This document shows, one piece after another, positions 9,057-16,534 of a stretch of DNA of 48,103 bases. Numbering within the stretch: the first letter of the stretch is position 1; every line of letters starts with the position of its first letter. This DNA is from an uncultured Chloracidobacterium sp. GTDB taxonomy: Bacteria > Acidobacteriota > Blastocatellia > Pyrinomonadales > Pyrinomonadaceae. Made by a program: the position numbers and the translations under genes. The notes beneath the pieces were generated by a model that was given only the letters and a program-made list of their open reading frames with translations, was not told where the DNA came from and made no database searches. The stretch lies in NCBI GenBank assembly GCA_937941715.1, contig CALDGX010000017.1:1-48103 (forward strand). Direction: 5' to 3'.

Positions 9057-9638
9057 ATGAGGCACATCGAGTTATCACAATTTTTGGAAATATTTGACGG
9101 CGTATCGGCGGCGGCACCTGACCGGGCAATGGATGCACATCTTGTGGTGTGCCGCGATTGCAGCGATACGTACCGAAAATTGACAGAATTGTACGCGTAT
9201 TCACGCCCGGCCGCCGAAGAGGACGTGCCGCAGGCGACGACCGCACGGATCCTGAATATCTATCAGCGGAGCCCGCAGCCGGCCAAGCCGTCGAAGCTGG
9301 TATTCAACATCGCCTCGCTCATATTTGATGATTGGCAAACCCTCGTCCACGAGAGGTTTTCGGGCCTCGATTCGAGGCAGCTGTTATTCCGCGCAGGCGA
9401 ATTTGAGATCGATCTGCGTATCGACATCCACGGTGATAATTGTACGCTCGCCGGCCAGATCTTTCCGGAACTCGCCGATGCGACGATCAGGGTTGAATCG
9501 GGTGAGATCGTTCGTGAGGTCAAGACCAGCGATCTTGGCGAATTTCACCTCGATTCCGTGCCGGCCGGCGAGTACACGTTTAGCATCACCGCGGGCCATG
9601 TCAGCCTTCGGGTCGAAAAAGTCCCCCTGACCCAATAG
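9057..9638 (+). CDS. Soluble zinc-finger anti-sigma candidate with carboxypeptidase-regulatory-like domain
   Basis: A 193-residue protein without signal peptide or membrane segment. The N-terminus carries His28-x3-Cys32-x2-Cys35 (HLVVCRDC), the zinc ligand pattern of ZAS-type anti-sigma factors. Residues about 60-130 are an unassigned middle part. Residues about 130-190 (GQIFPELADATIRVE to VPAGEYTFSI) resemble a carboxypeptidase-regulatory-like beta-sandwich. It starts 76 bases after the sigma factor, the usual sigma/anti-sigma order. Most ZAS anti-sigma factors are membrane anchored and released by membrane proteolysis; this one is not, so another release mechanism is needed. The anti-sigma role is inferred from motif and position. 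Confidence 0.7.
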   Translation: MRHIELSQFLEIFDGVSAAAPDRAMDAHLVVCRDCSDTYRKLTELYAYSRPAAEEDVPQATTARILNIYQRSPQPAKPSKLVFNIASLIFDDWQTLVHERFSGLDSRQLLFRAGEFEIDLRIDIHGDNCTLAGQIFPELADATIRVESGEIVREVKTSDLGEFHLDSVPAGEYTFSITAGHVSLRVEKVPLTQ

Positions 9639-9640
9639 AA

Positions 9641-9680
9641 GCGGGCGGCATCTCGGATAGCGTGCCGCTCGCATTTTTTT
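9641..9680 (+). terminator. Rho-independent terminator closing the CHAT/sigma module
   Basis: Arms GCGGGCGGCA (9641-9650) and TGCCGCTCGC (9663-9672) pair over ten bases with one G-U, and are followed by A and seven T. It starts two bases after the anti-sigma stop codon. It marks the 3' end of the transcription unit. Confidence 0.85.
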
Positions 9681-9753
9681 CCGCTATTTTCTCTTCGCCC
9701 CTTGGTTCCCCGCAACTGTAAACGTCGCGGCCCGGTGCCGCGCGCCCGAAAGT

Positions 9754-9795
9754 TTGGCTAAACATTTTTTATATTTGTTGTATTTTCTTGTGCAC
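9754..9795 (+). promoter_or_regulatory. AT-rich promoter-like stretch before the Rieske gene
   Basis: An island of A and T (TTTTTTATATTTGTTG and surroundings) stands out in an otherwise GC-rich spacer between the terminator and the Rieske start. TTGGCT at 9754 could serve as a -35 box with a TTGTAT-like -10 box about 18 bases on. The match is weak, so only the general location is supported. Confidence 0.3.
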
Positions 9796-9846
9796 ACCTG
9801 TGACTTAACCCTAGAGCGGGCACCTGCGGTCCGCCACCCCAACAAA

Positions 9847-10329
9847 ATGAAAAAAGAAAACAAAGAGACCATTCGAAAAGATCGCCGCACATTTTTGTCG
9901 ATCCTGCCGGTCGGCGTCATCGGCATCGTTGGAGCGTCAATGACCCTCGCCGCCAAGCGTTCGCTGGAACCGGCTGCGGGGACGGCCGCTGAAGAGTCGT
10001 GGAAGACGATCAGCGAGATTGGCGAGATCGCCGGCGAGGAACCTATCGAAAAAACGATCGCCGTCACGTGCCGGTCAGGCTGGAGCAGATCCGTTGAGGA
10101 CGTTTCGGTGTTTGTACTGCCGCAGCACGAGAACAAGGTCTTGTCGTCGGTTTGTCCCCACGAGGGATGCCCGATCGTCTGGGACGCCGACTCGAAGAAC
10201 TTTCTTTGCCCGTGCCACGACAGCTTTTTCAGCGACAGCGGCCGGCGGCTGACGGGGCCGTCAACACGCGACCTGACCGAGTTCGAATCGCGGGTCGAGA
10301 ACGGCAAACTGCAGATCAAGGTCAAATAA
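9847..10329 (+). CDS. Rieske [2Fe-2S] iron-sulfur protein of a cytochrome bc-type complex
   Basis: A 160-residue Rieske protein that passes electrons from quinol at cytochrome b to a cytochrome c. The N-terminus has a twin-arginine-like DRRTFLSIL followed by a hydrophobic segment (VGVIGIVGASMTLA), the usual Tat-dependent signal anchor. The cluster-binding boxes are complete: C-P-H-E-G-C-P and C-P-C-H-D-S-F-F. ATG 9847 (MKKENKETIRKD) is preferred over a TTG 31 codons upstream because it gives the normal short cytoplasmic N-terminus. The stop lies 13 bases before cytochrome b, which is the normal petC-petB arrangement. Confidence 0.93.
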   Translation: MKKENKETIRKDRRTFLSILPVGVIGIVGASMTLAAKRSLEPAAGTAAEESWKTISEIGEIAGEEPIEKTIAVTCRSGWSRSVEDVSVFVLPQHENKVLSSVCPHEGCPIVWDADSKNFLCPCHDSFFSDSGRRLTGPSTRDLTEFESRVENGKLQIKVK

Positions 10330-10342
10330 CGAGGTAATCAGA

Positions 10343-11869
10343 ATGGCGGCAGAGATCAATATTCAAAATTCGCGTGTCGGCAGATGGATCGAACGTGAGA
10401 CCGAGTTGAAGTCACTCATTTTTCGCGTAACGGCTGACCCGGAGAGCGGAGCGAGAGCGTGGGCCCGAACGACCAGCGGCGTACTCGCGATGCTGCTGAT
10501 GATACAGGTGGTGACCGGCATCCTGCTGGCGTTTCATTACGTTCCGGCGGCGACGACCGCCTATACGACGGTAGCTTTTATCGAATTGGCCGTTCGTGAC
10601 GGGGCGTGGATCCGCTCGATGCACTATCACTCGTCGGTGCTGCTGCCGATCGCCGCGGGACTGCACATATTGCAAATGGTCATCCGCTCGGCGTACGCAA
10701 GCGGGCGTTCGGCCTGGACATTCGGGCTCGTACTGCTCGGCCTGGTGCTTGCGGCCGGTGCGACCGGGTATGCGTTGCCGTGGGACGCACGAGCGATAAA
10801 CGGCGTCAATATCGCGGCCAGCCTGGCCGGAAACGCACCGCTCTTCGGCGACGCCGCACGGGCCTGGCTGATCGACGGAGCCGCCATCTCGACACTCACA
10901 TTGTCAAGGTTTTACGGCCTTCACGTTTATGTTATCCCCGCGATCATCGTGACCGCGGCGATTATGAGGATCTTTATTTTCGCCAAGGCACCGGCCGATA
11001 TCGACGAACACACCGCGGCCGAATGGGCACGGGATCAGTTCGCCAGAAATATGATCGTCGTCGGCATCGTGTTTGCGGCAACGGCCCTTTTCTCGAGCTT
11101 TTATCCGGCCCCGTTCGGCCCGCCGGTCGCCGATACCGCGACCTATCTGCCGCGTCCGGGCCCGCAATTCCTGTGGCTTTTCGAGATGCAGAAATACACG
11201 GACGGTTCCCTCGCCGCGATCCTGGCGACCGGTTTCCCGGCAGTGATCATCGGCGGCCTGATCGCCGTCCCGCTGTTCATCAAGCGGAAGCTGCAGTTTC
11301 GCCGGATCGCGATCGCCGCCCTGTACGTCGTCGGATTTGGAACGGCGACGGCGCTTACCTGTGCGGCAATTTATCAGGATGCAAGCGAGCCGCGCATCGC
11401 CGAACAACTCGCCAAACAGGAACGCGACGAGACGGCGTTTCGGGCGTCGAAGTTTGAGCCGCAGACCGTTTCAGCGGCGGTCACCAAACCCTCGACAACC
11501 GCCGACGAAGTAAAGGCCGAACCCGCCGCGGTGGAGGTCGCGGGCGGAGCGAACCCCAATATGATCCCGCCGGTCTACACGACCAGTTGTGCAAAATGCC
11601 ACGGCGCAAGCGGCGAGGGCACCAAGAAGTTTCCCGAGCTGATCGGTGTGACGACACGTGAGGAAGATCAGCTGACTCCCGAACTGGTGCTGGCGATCAT
11701 AAACGACCCGAAATCCGTCGGACGCAGCACCAAGATGCCCGCTTACCACGACAAACTCAGCGAGGCCGAGAAACAGGAACTGGTGTCCTGGATCAGGTCG
11801 CTGAAACCCGAAACAGACATTGAGGCGGAGCGCACCGTGCAAACCGCCAAGATCGACCAGGAAAAATAA
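10343..11869 (+). CDS. Cytochrome b fused to a C-terminal cytochrome c domain, with altered quinol and heme sites
   Basis: A 508-residue membrane protein. Residues 20-375 follow the cytochrome b/b6 fold with about eight membrane helices. Helix B has His94 and His108 (14 apart, as in the family) and helix D has His194 (FYGLHVYVIP). The second helix-D histidine is absent: positions 208-209 are Met-Arg. GYALPWD of the Qo region is present, but the PEWY motif is replaced by P272-G-P-Q275 in PRPGPQFLWLFEM. After an Ala/Pro linker (about 376-405), residues 406-490 form a cytochrome c domain with CAKCH (Cys416-His420) and a likely axial Met in TKMPAYH. The gene sits between the Rieske protein and a small cytochrome c, with GAGGT as ribosome site. 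Confidence 0.92.
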   Translation: MAAEINIQNSRVGRWIERETELKSLIFRVTADPESGARAWARTTSGVLAMLLMIQVVTGILLAFHYVPAATTAYTTVAFIELAVRDGAWIRSMHYHSSVLLPIAAGLHILQMVIRSAYASGRSAWTFGLVLLGLVLAAGATGYALPWDARAINGVNIAASLAGNAPLFGDAARAWLIDGAAISTLTLSRFYGLHVYVIPAIIVTAAIMRIFIFAKAPADIDEHTAAEWARDQFARNMIVVGIVFAATALFSSFYPAPFGPPVADTATYLPRPGPQFLWLFEMQKYTDGSLAAILATGFPAVIIGGLIAVPLFIKRKLQFRRIAIAALYVVGFGTATALTCAAIYQDASEPRIAEQLAKQERDETAFRASKFEPQTVSAAVTKPSTTADEVKAEPAAVEVAGGANPNMIPPVYTTSCAKCHGASGEGTKKFPELIGVTTREEDQLTPELVLAIINDPKSVGRSTKMPAYHDKLSEAEKQELVSWIRSLKPETDIEAERTVQTAKIDQEK

Positions 11870-11890
11870 ACAAATTTAGGAGAGAACAAT

Positions 11891-12265
11891 ATGAAAAAAA
11901 CCATTTCGAACCGGATCAAACTGATCATCGCCGCGGTGCCGCTTGCTTTTGTGCTGGCCGTGGTCTTTACCGCCTCGCCAAACGCCCAGATGGCAAAGCT
12001 GACGACGGCCGCTTCGACAGCGGTCTCGGACGGAGCCTCTGACTATGCGGCGTCATGCGCACGGTGCCACGGCGGCGACGGACGCGGCCAGACCGCAAAA
12101 GGCAGACAAACCCATGCCGGCGACCTCACCAAGAGCAATGTCACCGACGCCAAGGGGATAAGGATGATCACCAACGGAAGCGGCGAAATGCCGGCCTTTA
12201 AGAGCAGCCTGAGCCCGGCTCAGATCCGTGCCGTCATGGCCTATACCCGCGGATTTCGGCGATAA
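11891..12265 (+). CDS. Small periplasmic c-type cytochrome
   Basis: A 124-residue mono-heme cytochrome c. A signal peptide or anchor (residues about 8-30, LIIAAVPLAFVLAVVFTA) is followed by the heme motif CARCH near residue 56 and a likely axial methionine in SGEMPAFK. The length and the final helix (SPAQIRAVMAYTRGF) fit class I cytochromes. It starts 21 bases after the cytochrome b/c fusion behind a TAGGAGAG ribosome site, so it is very probably co-transcribed. It may be the electron acceptor or shuttle of the complex. Confidence 0.9.
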   Translation: MKKTISNRIKLIIAAVPLAFVLAVVFTASPNAQMAKLTTAASTAVSDGASDYAASCARCHGGDGRGQTAKGRQTHAGDLTKSNVTDAKGIRMITNGSGEMPAFKSSLSPAQIRAVMAYTRGFRR

Positions 12266-12330
12266 CCGGCCGGATCGGCCGCCGCAATATCTCACCAATC
12301 AAGGAGTACTCGGACAGGAGGATTTAGTCT

Positions 12331-13788
12331 ATGAAGTTCAATGTTTTCAGGATCAAGTTGGTAGTTTTAACCCTTTTTGCCGGGTCTGCGGTCTTGGCGT
12401 TTACGTTCGGCCGCGATCTGGTCGGTACGACAAGTGCCTCGATCTCAGGTCCGCCTGCCTCCCGAACGAGTGCTCCCGGTGAGCAAAATTGCACGTCCTG
12501 CCATAATGCAGCGACCGGAGCGGGACAATTCACGATCACCGCACCGGCAAGTTATACACCCGGCCAGACCTATCAGATCCAGGTCCGGCATGTAAACGCC
12601 GATTCGACCCGAAAGCGTTGGGGATTTGAGCTAACATCGCTGGCAAACAGCGCGATGGCGGGCACATTCGCCAATATCGGTTCGACCACAAAGATCATTT
12701 CCGGCAGCGGCCGCAGCTATATCGAACAAACCTCGGCCGGGACCTTTCAAAACCAACTCGGCGGCGCCACGTGGACCTTTAACTGGACCGCCCCGGCCTC
12801 AAATGTCGGGCCGGTAACGTTTTATGCCGCCGGGCTGCAGGCCAACAACGACGGCAGCGAAAGCGGCGACCAGACCTACACGACGAATACCGTCGTCCAG
12901 CCGCCGCCGACCGTCATCGTCAGGCCGCACGTGTTCTCGGACTTTGACGGCGACGGCAAGACCGATGTCGGCGTCTATCGCGGCACCGACGGAATGTGGT
13001 ACGTCAACCGCAGTTCGAACTCGCAGTTCAGTGCGACCCCCTTCGGCGTTGCGTCCGACAAGCTCACACCGGCAGATTTTGACGGTGACAACAAGACCGA
13101 CGTTGCGGTTTGGCGTTCGGGCCCGGCCCTGACGGCCGGATTCTACATCCTTCAGAGCACGACCAGCACGATCCGCTTCGAGCAGTTTGGCCAGACAGGC
13201 GACGACCCGTCGGTGGTCGGCGACTGGGACGGCGACGGAAATGCCGATGTGGCGGTGTACCGCGACGGTGCAGCCGGCGGTGGACAGAGCTACTTCTATT
13301 ACCGCGGTTCGCTTAACAACCCGTCGGGAAATACGACGTACGTTCCGTGGGGAACCTCCGGCGACCGTCCGCTTCGCGGCGATTTTGACGGCGACAGCAA
13401 ACTCGACGCTGCCGTATTCCGGCCCGGAACCCAGCTTTGGTACATCAACCAGAGTGCCACTTCGACCTTGAGGGTCGAGACCTGGGGCATCGCGAACGAC
13501 AAATTTGTCCTCGGCGATTTCGACGGCGACGGAAAGACCGATCTGACCGTTTATCGAAACGGCGTTTGGTATATCAAACAGAGTTCAAATGGGTCTGCCA
13601 GCTACATCACCTGGGGCCTGGGTACCGATACACCGGTGACCGGTGATTTTGACAGCGACGGCAAGAGCGATGTCGGCGTCTATCGATCGGGCGTCTGGTA
13701 TCTGCGGCTGAGCGGAACCGGAACGATGTCGGTCCAGCAATTCGGCATCGGGACCGATACCGCACTCGCCGGACTGTTTACCCAATAA
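12331..13788 (+). CDS. Choice-of-anchor V (Reeler-like) protein with a CxxCH motif and FG-GAP-like repeats
   Basis: A 485-residue exported protein. After the signal peptide (about 1-25), residues 45-190 match the choice-of-anchor V/Reeler-like domain: APGEQNCTSCHNAATG, then YTPGQTYQIQVRH, WGFELTSL, and WTFNWTAPASNVGPVTFYAA. C-T-S-C-H is a canonical heme c attachment motif within that domain. Residues 200-485 contain about seven FG-GAP/VCBS-like units recognisable by DFDGDGKTD or DWDGDGNAD, each followed by VYR or VFR and WY. The Asp-rich loops probably bind calcium, giving a beta-propeller. A clear AGGAGG site precedes the ATG. It follows the cytochrome genes in the same direction, so an electron-transfer or cell-surface role is plausible. 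Confidence 0.85.
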   Translation: MKFNVFRIKLVVLTLFAGSAVLAFTFGRDLVGTTSASISGPPASRTSAPGEQNCTSCHNAATGAGQFTITAPASYTPGQTYQIQVRHVNADSTRKRWGFELTSLANSAMAGTFANIGSTTKIISGSGRSYIEQTSAGTFQNQLGGATWTFNWTAPASNVGPVTFYAAGLQANNDGSESGDQTYTTNTVVQPPPTVIVRPHVFSDFDGDGKTDVGVYRGTDGMWYVNRSSNSQFSATPFGVASDKLTPADFDGDNKTDVAVWRSGPALTAGFYILQSTTSTIRFEQFGQTGDDPSVVGDWDGDGNADVAVYRDGAAGGGQSYFYYRGSLNNPSGNTTYVPWGTSGDRPLRGDFDGDSKLDAAVFRPGTQLWYINQSATSTLRVETWGIANDKFVLGDFDGDGKTDLTVYRNGVWYIKQSSNGSASYITWGLGTDTPVTGDFDSDGKSDVGVYRSGVWYLRLSGTGTMSVQQFGIGTDTALAGLFTQ

Positions 13789-13797
13789 CCGATCACC

Positions 13798-13842
13798 GCG
13801 GGAATGGGGCCGATCTCAACGATCAAACGGCTCCATTCCCGC
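13798..13842. terminator. Strong hairpin between the anchor V gene and the DUF5777 gene
   Basis: Arms GCGGGAATGGGGCCG (13798-13812) and CGGCTCCATTCCCGC (13828-13842) pair over 15 bases with one G-U around a 15-base loop. No T-run follows, so it may stabilise or partly terminate the transcript rather than end it fully. Confidence 0.55.
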
Positions 13843-13871
13843 TCAAACCTATCCTGAAACCGGAGAATACT

Positions 13872-15038
13872 ATGAATCTACGCCACCGACTCTCGAATGT
13901 CCTCATCGCTTTTGGAGCGATCGCTATCCTGACCGCCATACCGTCGATCGCCCGGGCCCAGACCGCCGACACCGCAAAACCGGCACCCGGCGACGCACCA
14001 AAGGTGACCGTCGACCCCAATGATCCGACGATCATGATCATCGAATCGAACGGCGAGCGGCTGCGTGTCAACACCGTTACTAGATCGGTCGAAAAACTGC
14101 CTGCGGACGCCGCCGAGAAACCGGCCGAACAAACCACGCCAGCCACGACGCCCGCCGCGGCCGACGAGCCAAAAGAGGATTTTTACGCCTACGAATCAGG
14201 CGACGAGCCGTTTGACACTCGCCTGGTCAACGTCCCGACGCCGCGAAAGGTCCCCAAGGGCACGTGGAACATCAACTTCACGCATCGTTTTTCGAAGCCG
14301 CTAAACCCGCTTTCCGAGAGCGGCCCGCTGCTGCTGGGCTTTGACAGTATGTCAGCGTCGTCGTTCGGCGTCAGCTACGGCATCACCGACAAACTCTATG
14401 TCAGCGCGTATCGTTCGCCGCTGTGTATGCGGGGCCTGTGCCGGACGATCGAGGTCGGATTTGGCTATCATTTTACCGACCAGAACAAAAAATCGCCGGT
14501 CGCACTGTCGGTTTACGCCAGTGCCGAGGGCAACTATAACTTTACTCAGGAATACACTTACAACTTTCAGGCGATGATCTCGCGGCGGTTCGGCAAGCGG
14601 CTGTTCCTTTTCTTCTCGCCGGCGATCCACCTCAATTCGAACGGCCAGCACCGCTTTAATCCGCGGCCCGAGGACTATTATCCGGAAGCGACGGTCGCAA
14701 ATTCATTCAAACTGCCGACGCACGGAGCCTCGTTCGGAATGGGAGCTTCGTTCAGGATCACGCCGAGCCTGATGGGCATCTTCGAATTCACGCCGCGGAC
14801 CGGTTTCAAGCTGGGGCGGATCGATACGCTATATGACGAGAATTTTAACGTCACCGGGTTCAAGAATGTCTCGAAACCGTCGATGGGCATCGGGTTTCAG
14901 TACTCGGTCGGCAAGCACTCGTTCACGCTGACGCTGTCAAATACGCAAACGACGACGACCAGCCGCTACAACTCGAGCAATCTGGTGCTGTCGCCGAAAA
15001 ACCTGATCATCGGGTTCAATTTGTTTCGCCGTTGGTGA
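13872..15038 (+). CDS. DUF5777 family beta-barrel outer-membrane protein
   Basis: A 388-residue exported protein. The signal peptide ends near ARAQ (residue 34). A low-complexity, Ala/Pro-rich segment follows (about 35-105). From about residue 118 (FDTRLVNVPTPRKVPKGTW) to the end the sequence shows alternating strands typical of DUF5777 barrels, including the NFTHRF and LTLSNTQ strands and a final aromatic C-terminus (FNLFRRW) that fits outer-membrane insertion. From memory, DUF5777 proteins often sit beside cytochromes or YceI-like proteins, as here. Function is unknown. The ATG at 13872 has GGAG eight bases upstream. Confidence 0.8.
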   Translation: MNLRHRLSNVLIAFGAIAILTAIPSIARAQTADTAKPAPGDAPKVTVDPNDPTIMIIESNGERLRVNTVTRSVEKLPADAAEKPAEQTTPATTPAAADEPKEDFYAYESGDEPFDTRLVNVPTPRKVPKGTWNINFTHRFSKPLNPLSESGPLLLGFDSMSASSFGVSYGITDKLYVSAYRSPLCMRGLCRTIEVGFGYHFTDQNKKSPVALSVYASAEGNYNFTQEYTYNFQAMISRRFGKRLFLFFSPAIHLNSNGQHRFNPRPEDYYPEATVANSFKLPTHGASFGMGASFRITPSLMGIFEFTPRTGFKLGRIDTLYDENFNVTGFKNVSKPSMGIGFQYSVGKHSFTLTLSNTQTTTTSRYNSSNLVLSPKNLIIGFNLFRRW

Positions 15039-15070
15039 CCAAGCGCCGTGTCACCGATCGCGAACAAACG

Positions 15071-15108
15071 AAAAAGGCTGCCCTGCACCGGCAGCCTTTT
15101 TCTTTTTT
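15071..15108. terminator. Bidirectional rho-independent terminator
   Basis: AAAAAGGCTGCC (15071-15082) and GGCAGCCTTTTT (15090-15101) pair perfectly around a seven-base loop and are followed by CTTTTTT. The A-run on the other side gives a T-run on the minus strand. It ends both the DUF5777 gene and the convergent M16 gene. Confidence 0.9.
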
Positions 15109-15121
15109 ATGCCAATGTGCC

Positions 15122-16534
15122 TTACTTTTCGTAAGGTTTGAGCTGGGCGTCGATCTTCGAACGGTCGCCGACGACCACGAGCGTCATCTTGTCCGCCGAG
15201 AGGTATTTCCTGACCATCGCCGAGACGTCCGCCGGCGTGACCGCCGAGAGATTCTGGACGTAGGTGTCGAGATAATCCTTGCTCAACTCGTTGTAATTGC
15301 CGTTTTCGAGCTGTCCGATGACGCCGGTCCGGGCCGAGTTTTGCAGCACATAGATGCCGACAAGATAGTTCTTGATACCCTGAAGCTCGGCCTCGCTGGG
15401 CGGTTCGTTCTTCAGACGCTCGATCTCGAAGAGTATCTCCTTGACCGACGCTCCGGTCGCCTCGGTGGTCACGTCGGCGTTCTCGATCCAGTATCCGGTC
15501 TTGTATCTATTCCAGATAAAGCTGTTGGGCGAATATGTATAGCCCTTGGCCTCACGAATATTTGACGTGATCCGCGAACCGAACGAACTGCCGAGCAGCG
15601 AATCCATGACCGTGAACTTAATAAAATCGGCGTCCGACGGCGAAACCGCAGGCATACCGAGATAGATCGTCGACTGCGGCGCACCCGGACGATCGATCAC
15701 CGTCATCGACCGGCCCGAGTACGGTGCCGGCACACTGCGGATCGCGTCCGGGCCTTTATTCCAGCTGCTGAACGCCTTGGCTATCTCGGACTTCATTTGG
15801 GCTGCGTCGAACTGCCCGACCACGTAAAGGTGTGTTCGTGCGGCACCGAACTGCTCGCCGTAAAAAGCCTTGACGTCGTCCAGCGTGTAGCCCTTGATGA
15901 CCTCATCCGAAGCAAAGATATCGCCGTACGGGTGCCCCGGAAAGATCGTTTTGCGGAATTTCTCCCAGGCGATATTGGACGGCTGTGCACGCCCGATCGC
16001 ATTTTCGCGAAGTTTATTGGACCGGTTCTTTTCGAGATCGGCGGCGGCGAACTTCGGGTTTAGGATGACGTCCGCCATCAGACCGATGAACCGCGTGCCA
16101 AATTCCGACAGCACCTCGCCGCCGACCGTTGTTTTGTCGGTCGAGGCCGAGGTGAAAATGCTGCCGCCCATATCGGCGGTCTCGCGGGCGATCTGTTCGG
16201 CTGAGCGGTTTGCGGTGCCGTCCTTGAGCATCGTCGCGACCATGTCCGAGATCCAACGCTTTTCGGGTTTTTCGTTGAGCGACCCGGCACGGATCACGGC
16301 CTGAATTGCGACCTTCGGGACCGCGCCGTATTGCACGAGCGTAACGCTCATTCCGTTCGGCAGTTTGTAGGTATCCTGTTTGGGAAATACGAACGCCTTT
16401 GGCTTGCCGCCGGCAGGCGGGGTTTCCTTCTGGCCAAATGTCATCGCCGGGAGCAGCGTCAACGCAAATGCCGCGACCCACAAAAGCTGATACCGATTTA
16501 CCAACGTTCTCATTTTGAATTTAGACTTTTGCAT
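15122..16534 (-). CDS. M16-family peptidase-like subunit lacking the zinc motif
   Basis: A 470-residue secreted M16 protein, the probable non-catalytic partner of the next gene upstream. The signal peptide is LLWVAAFALTLLPAMTFGQ. The usual HxxEH zinc site is absent; the corresponding place reads WISDMVATMLKDGT. The second-domain signature is kept: GSSFGSRITSNIREAKGYTY, with the Arg/Tyr pair that helps bind substrate in the partner. This is the beta-like half of two-subunit M16B peptidases. Its ATG overlaps the stop of the active subunit (TAATG), so the pair is translationally coupled and probably forms a heterodimer. Confidence 0.9.
   Translation of the reverse strand: MQKSKFKMRTLVNRYQLLWVAAFALTLLPAMTFGQKETPPAGGKPKAFVFPKQDTYKLPNGMSVTLVQYGAVPKVAIQAVIRAGSLNEKPEKRWISDMVATMLKDGTANRSAEQIARETADMGGSIFTSASTDKTTVGGEVLSEFGTRFIGLMADVILNPKFAAADLEKNRSNKLRENAIGRAQPSNIAWEKFRKTIFPGHPYGDIFASDEVIKGYTLDDVKAFYGEQFGAARTHLYVVGQFDAAQMKSEIAKAFSSWNKGPDAIRSVPAPYSGRSMTVIDRPGAPQSTIYLGMPAVSPSDADFIKFTVMDSLLGSSFGSRITSNIREAKGYTYSPNSFIWNRYKTGYWIENADVTTEATGASVKEILFEIERLKNEPPSEAELQGIKNYLVGIYVLQNSARTGVIGQLENGNYNELSKDYLDTYVQNLSAVTPADVSAMVRKYLSADKMTLVVVGDRSKIDAQLKPYEK

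Noticed and set aside
4161..9680. A true type III-E CRISPR (Craspase) locus
   Set aside because: Only the TPR-CHAT and sigma logic is similar. There is no gRAMP/Cas7-11, no cas1, no Csx30-like gene and no repeat-spacer array.
10606..11457. Open frame of 283 codons in another plus-strand frame of cytochrome b
   Set aside because: Very high Arg and Gly content and no hydrophobic pattern; cytochrome b is certain in the other frame.
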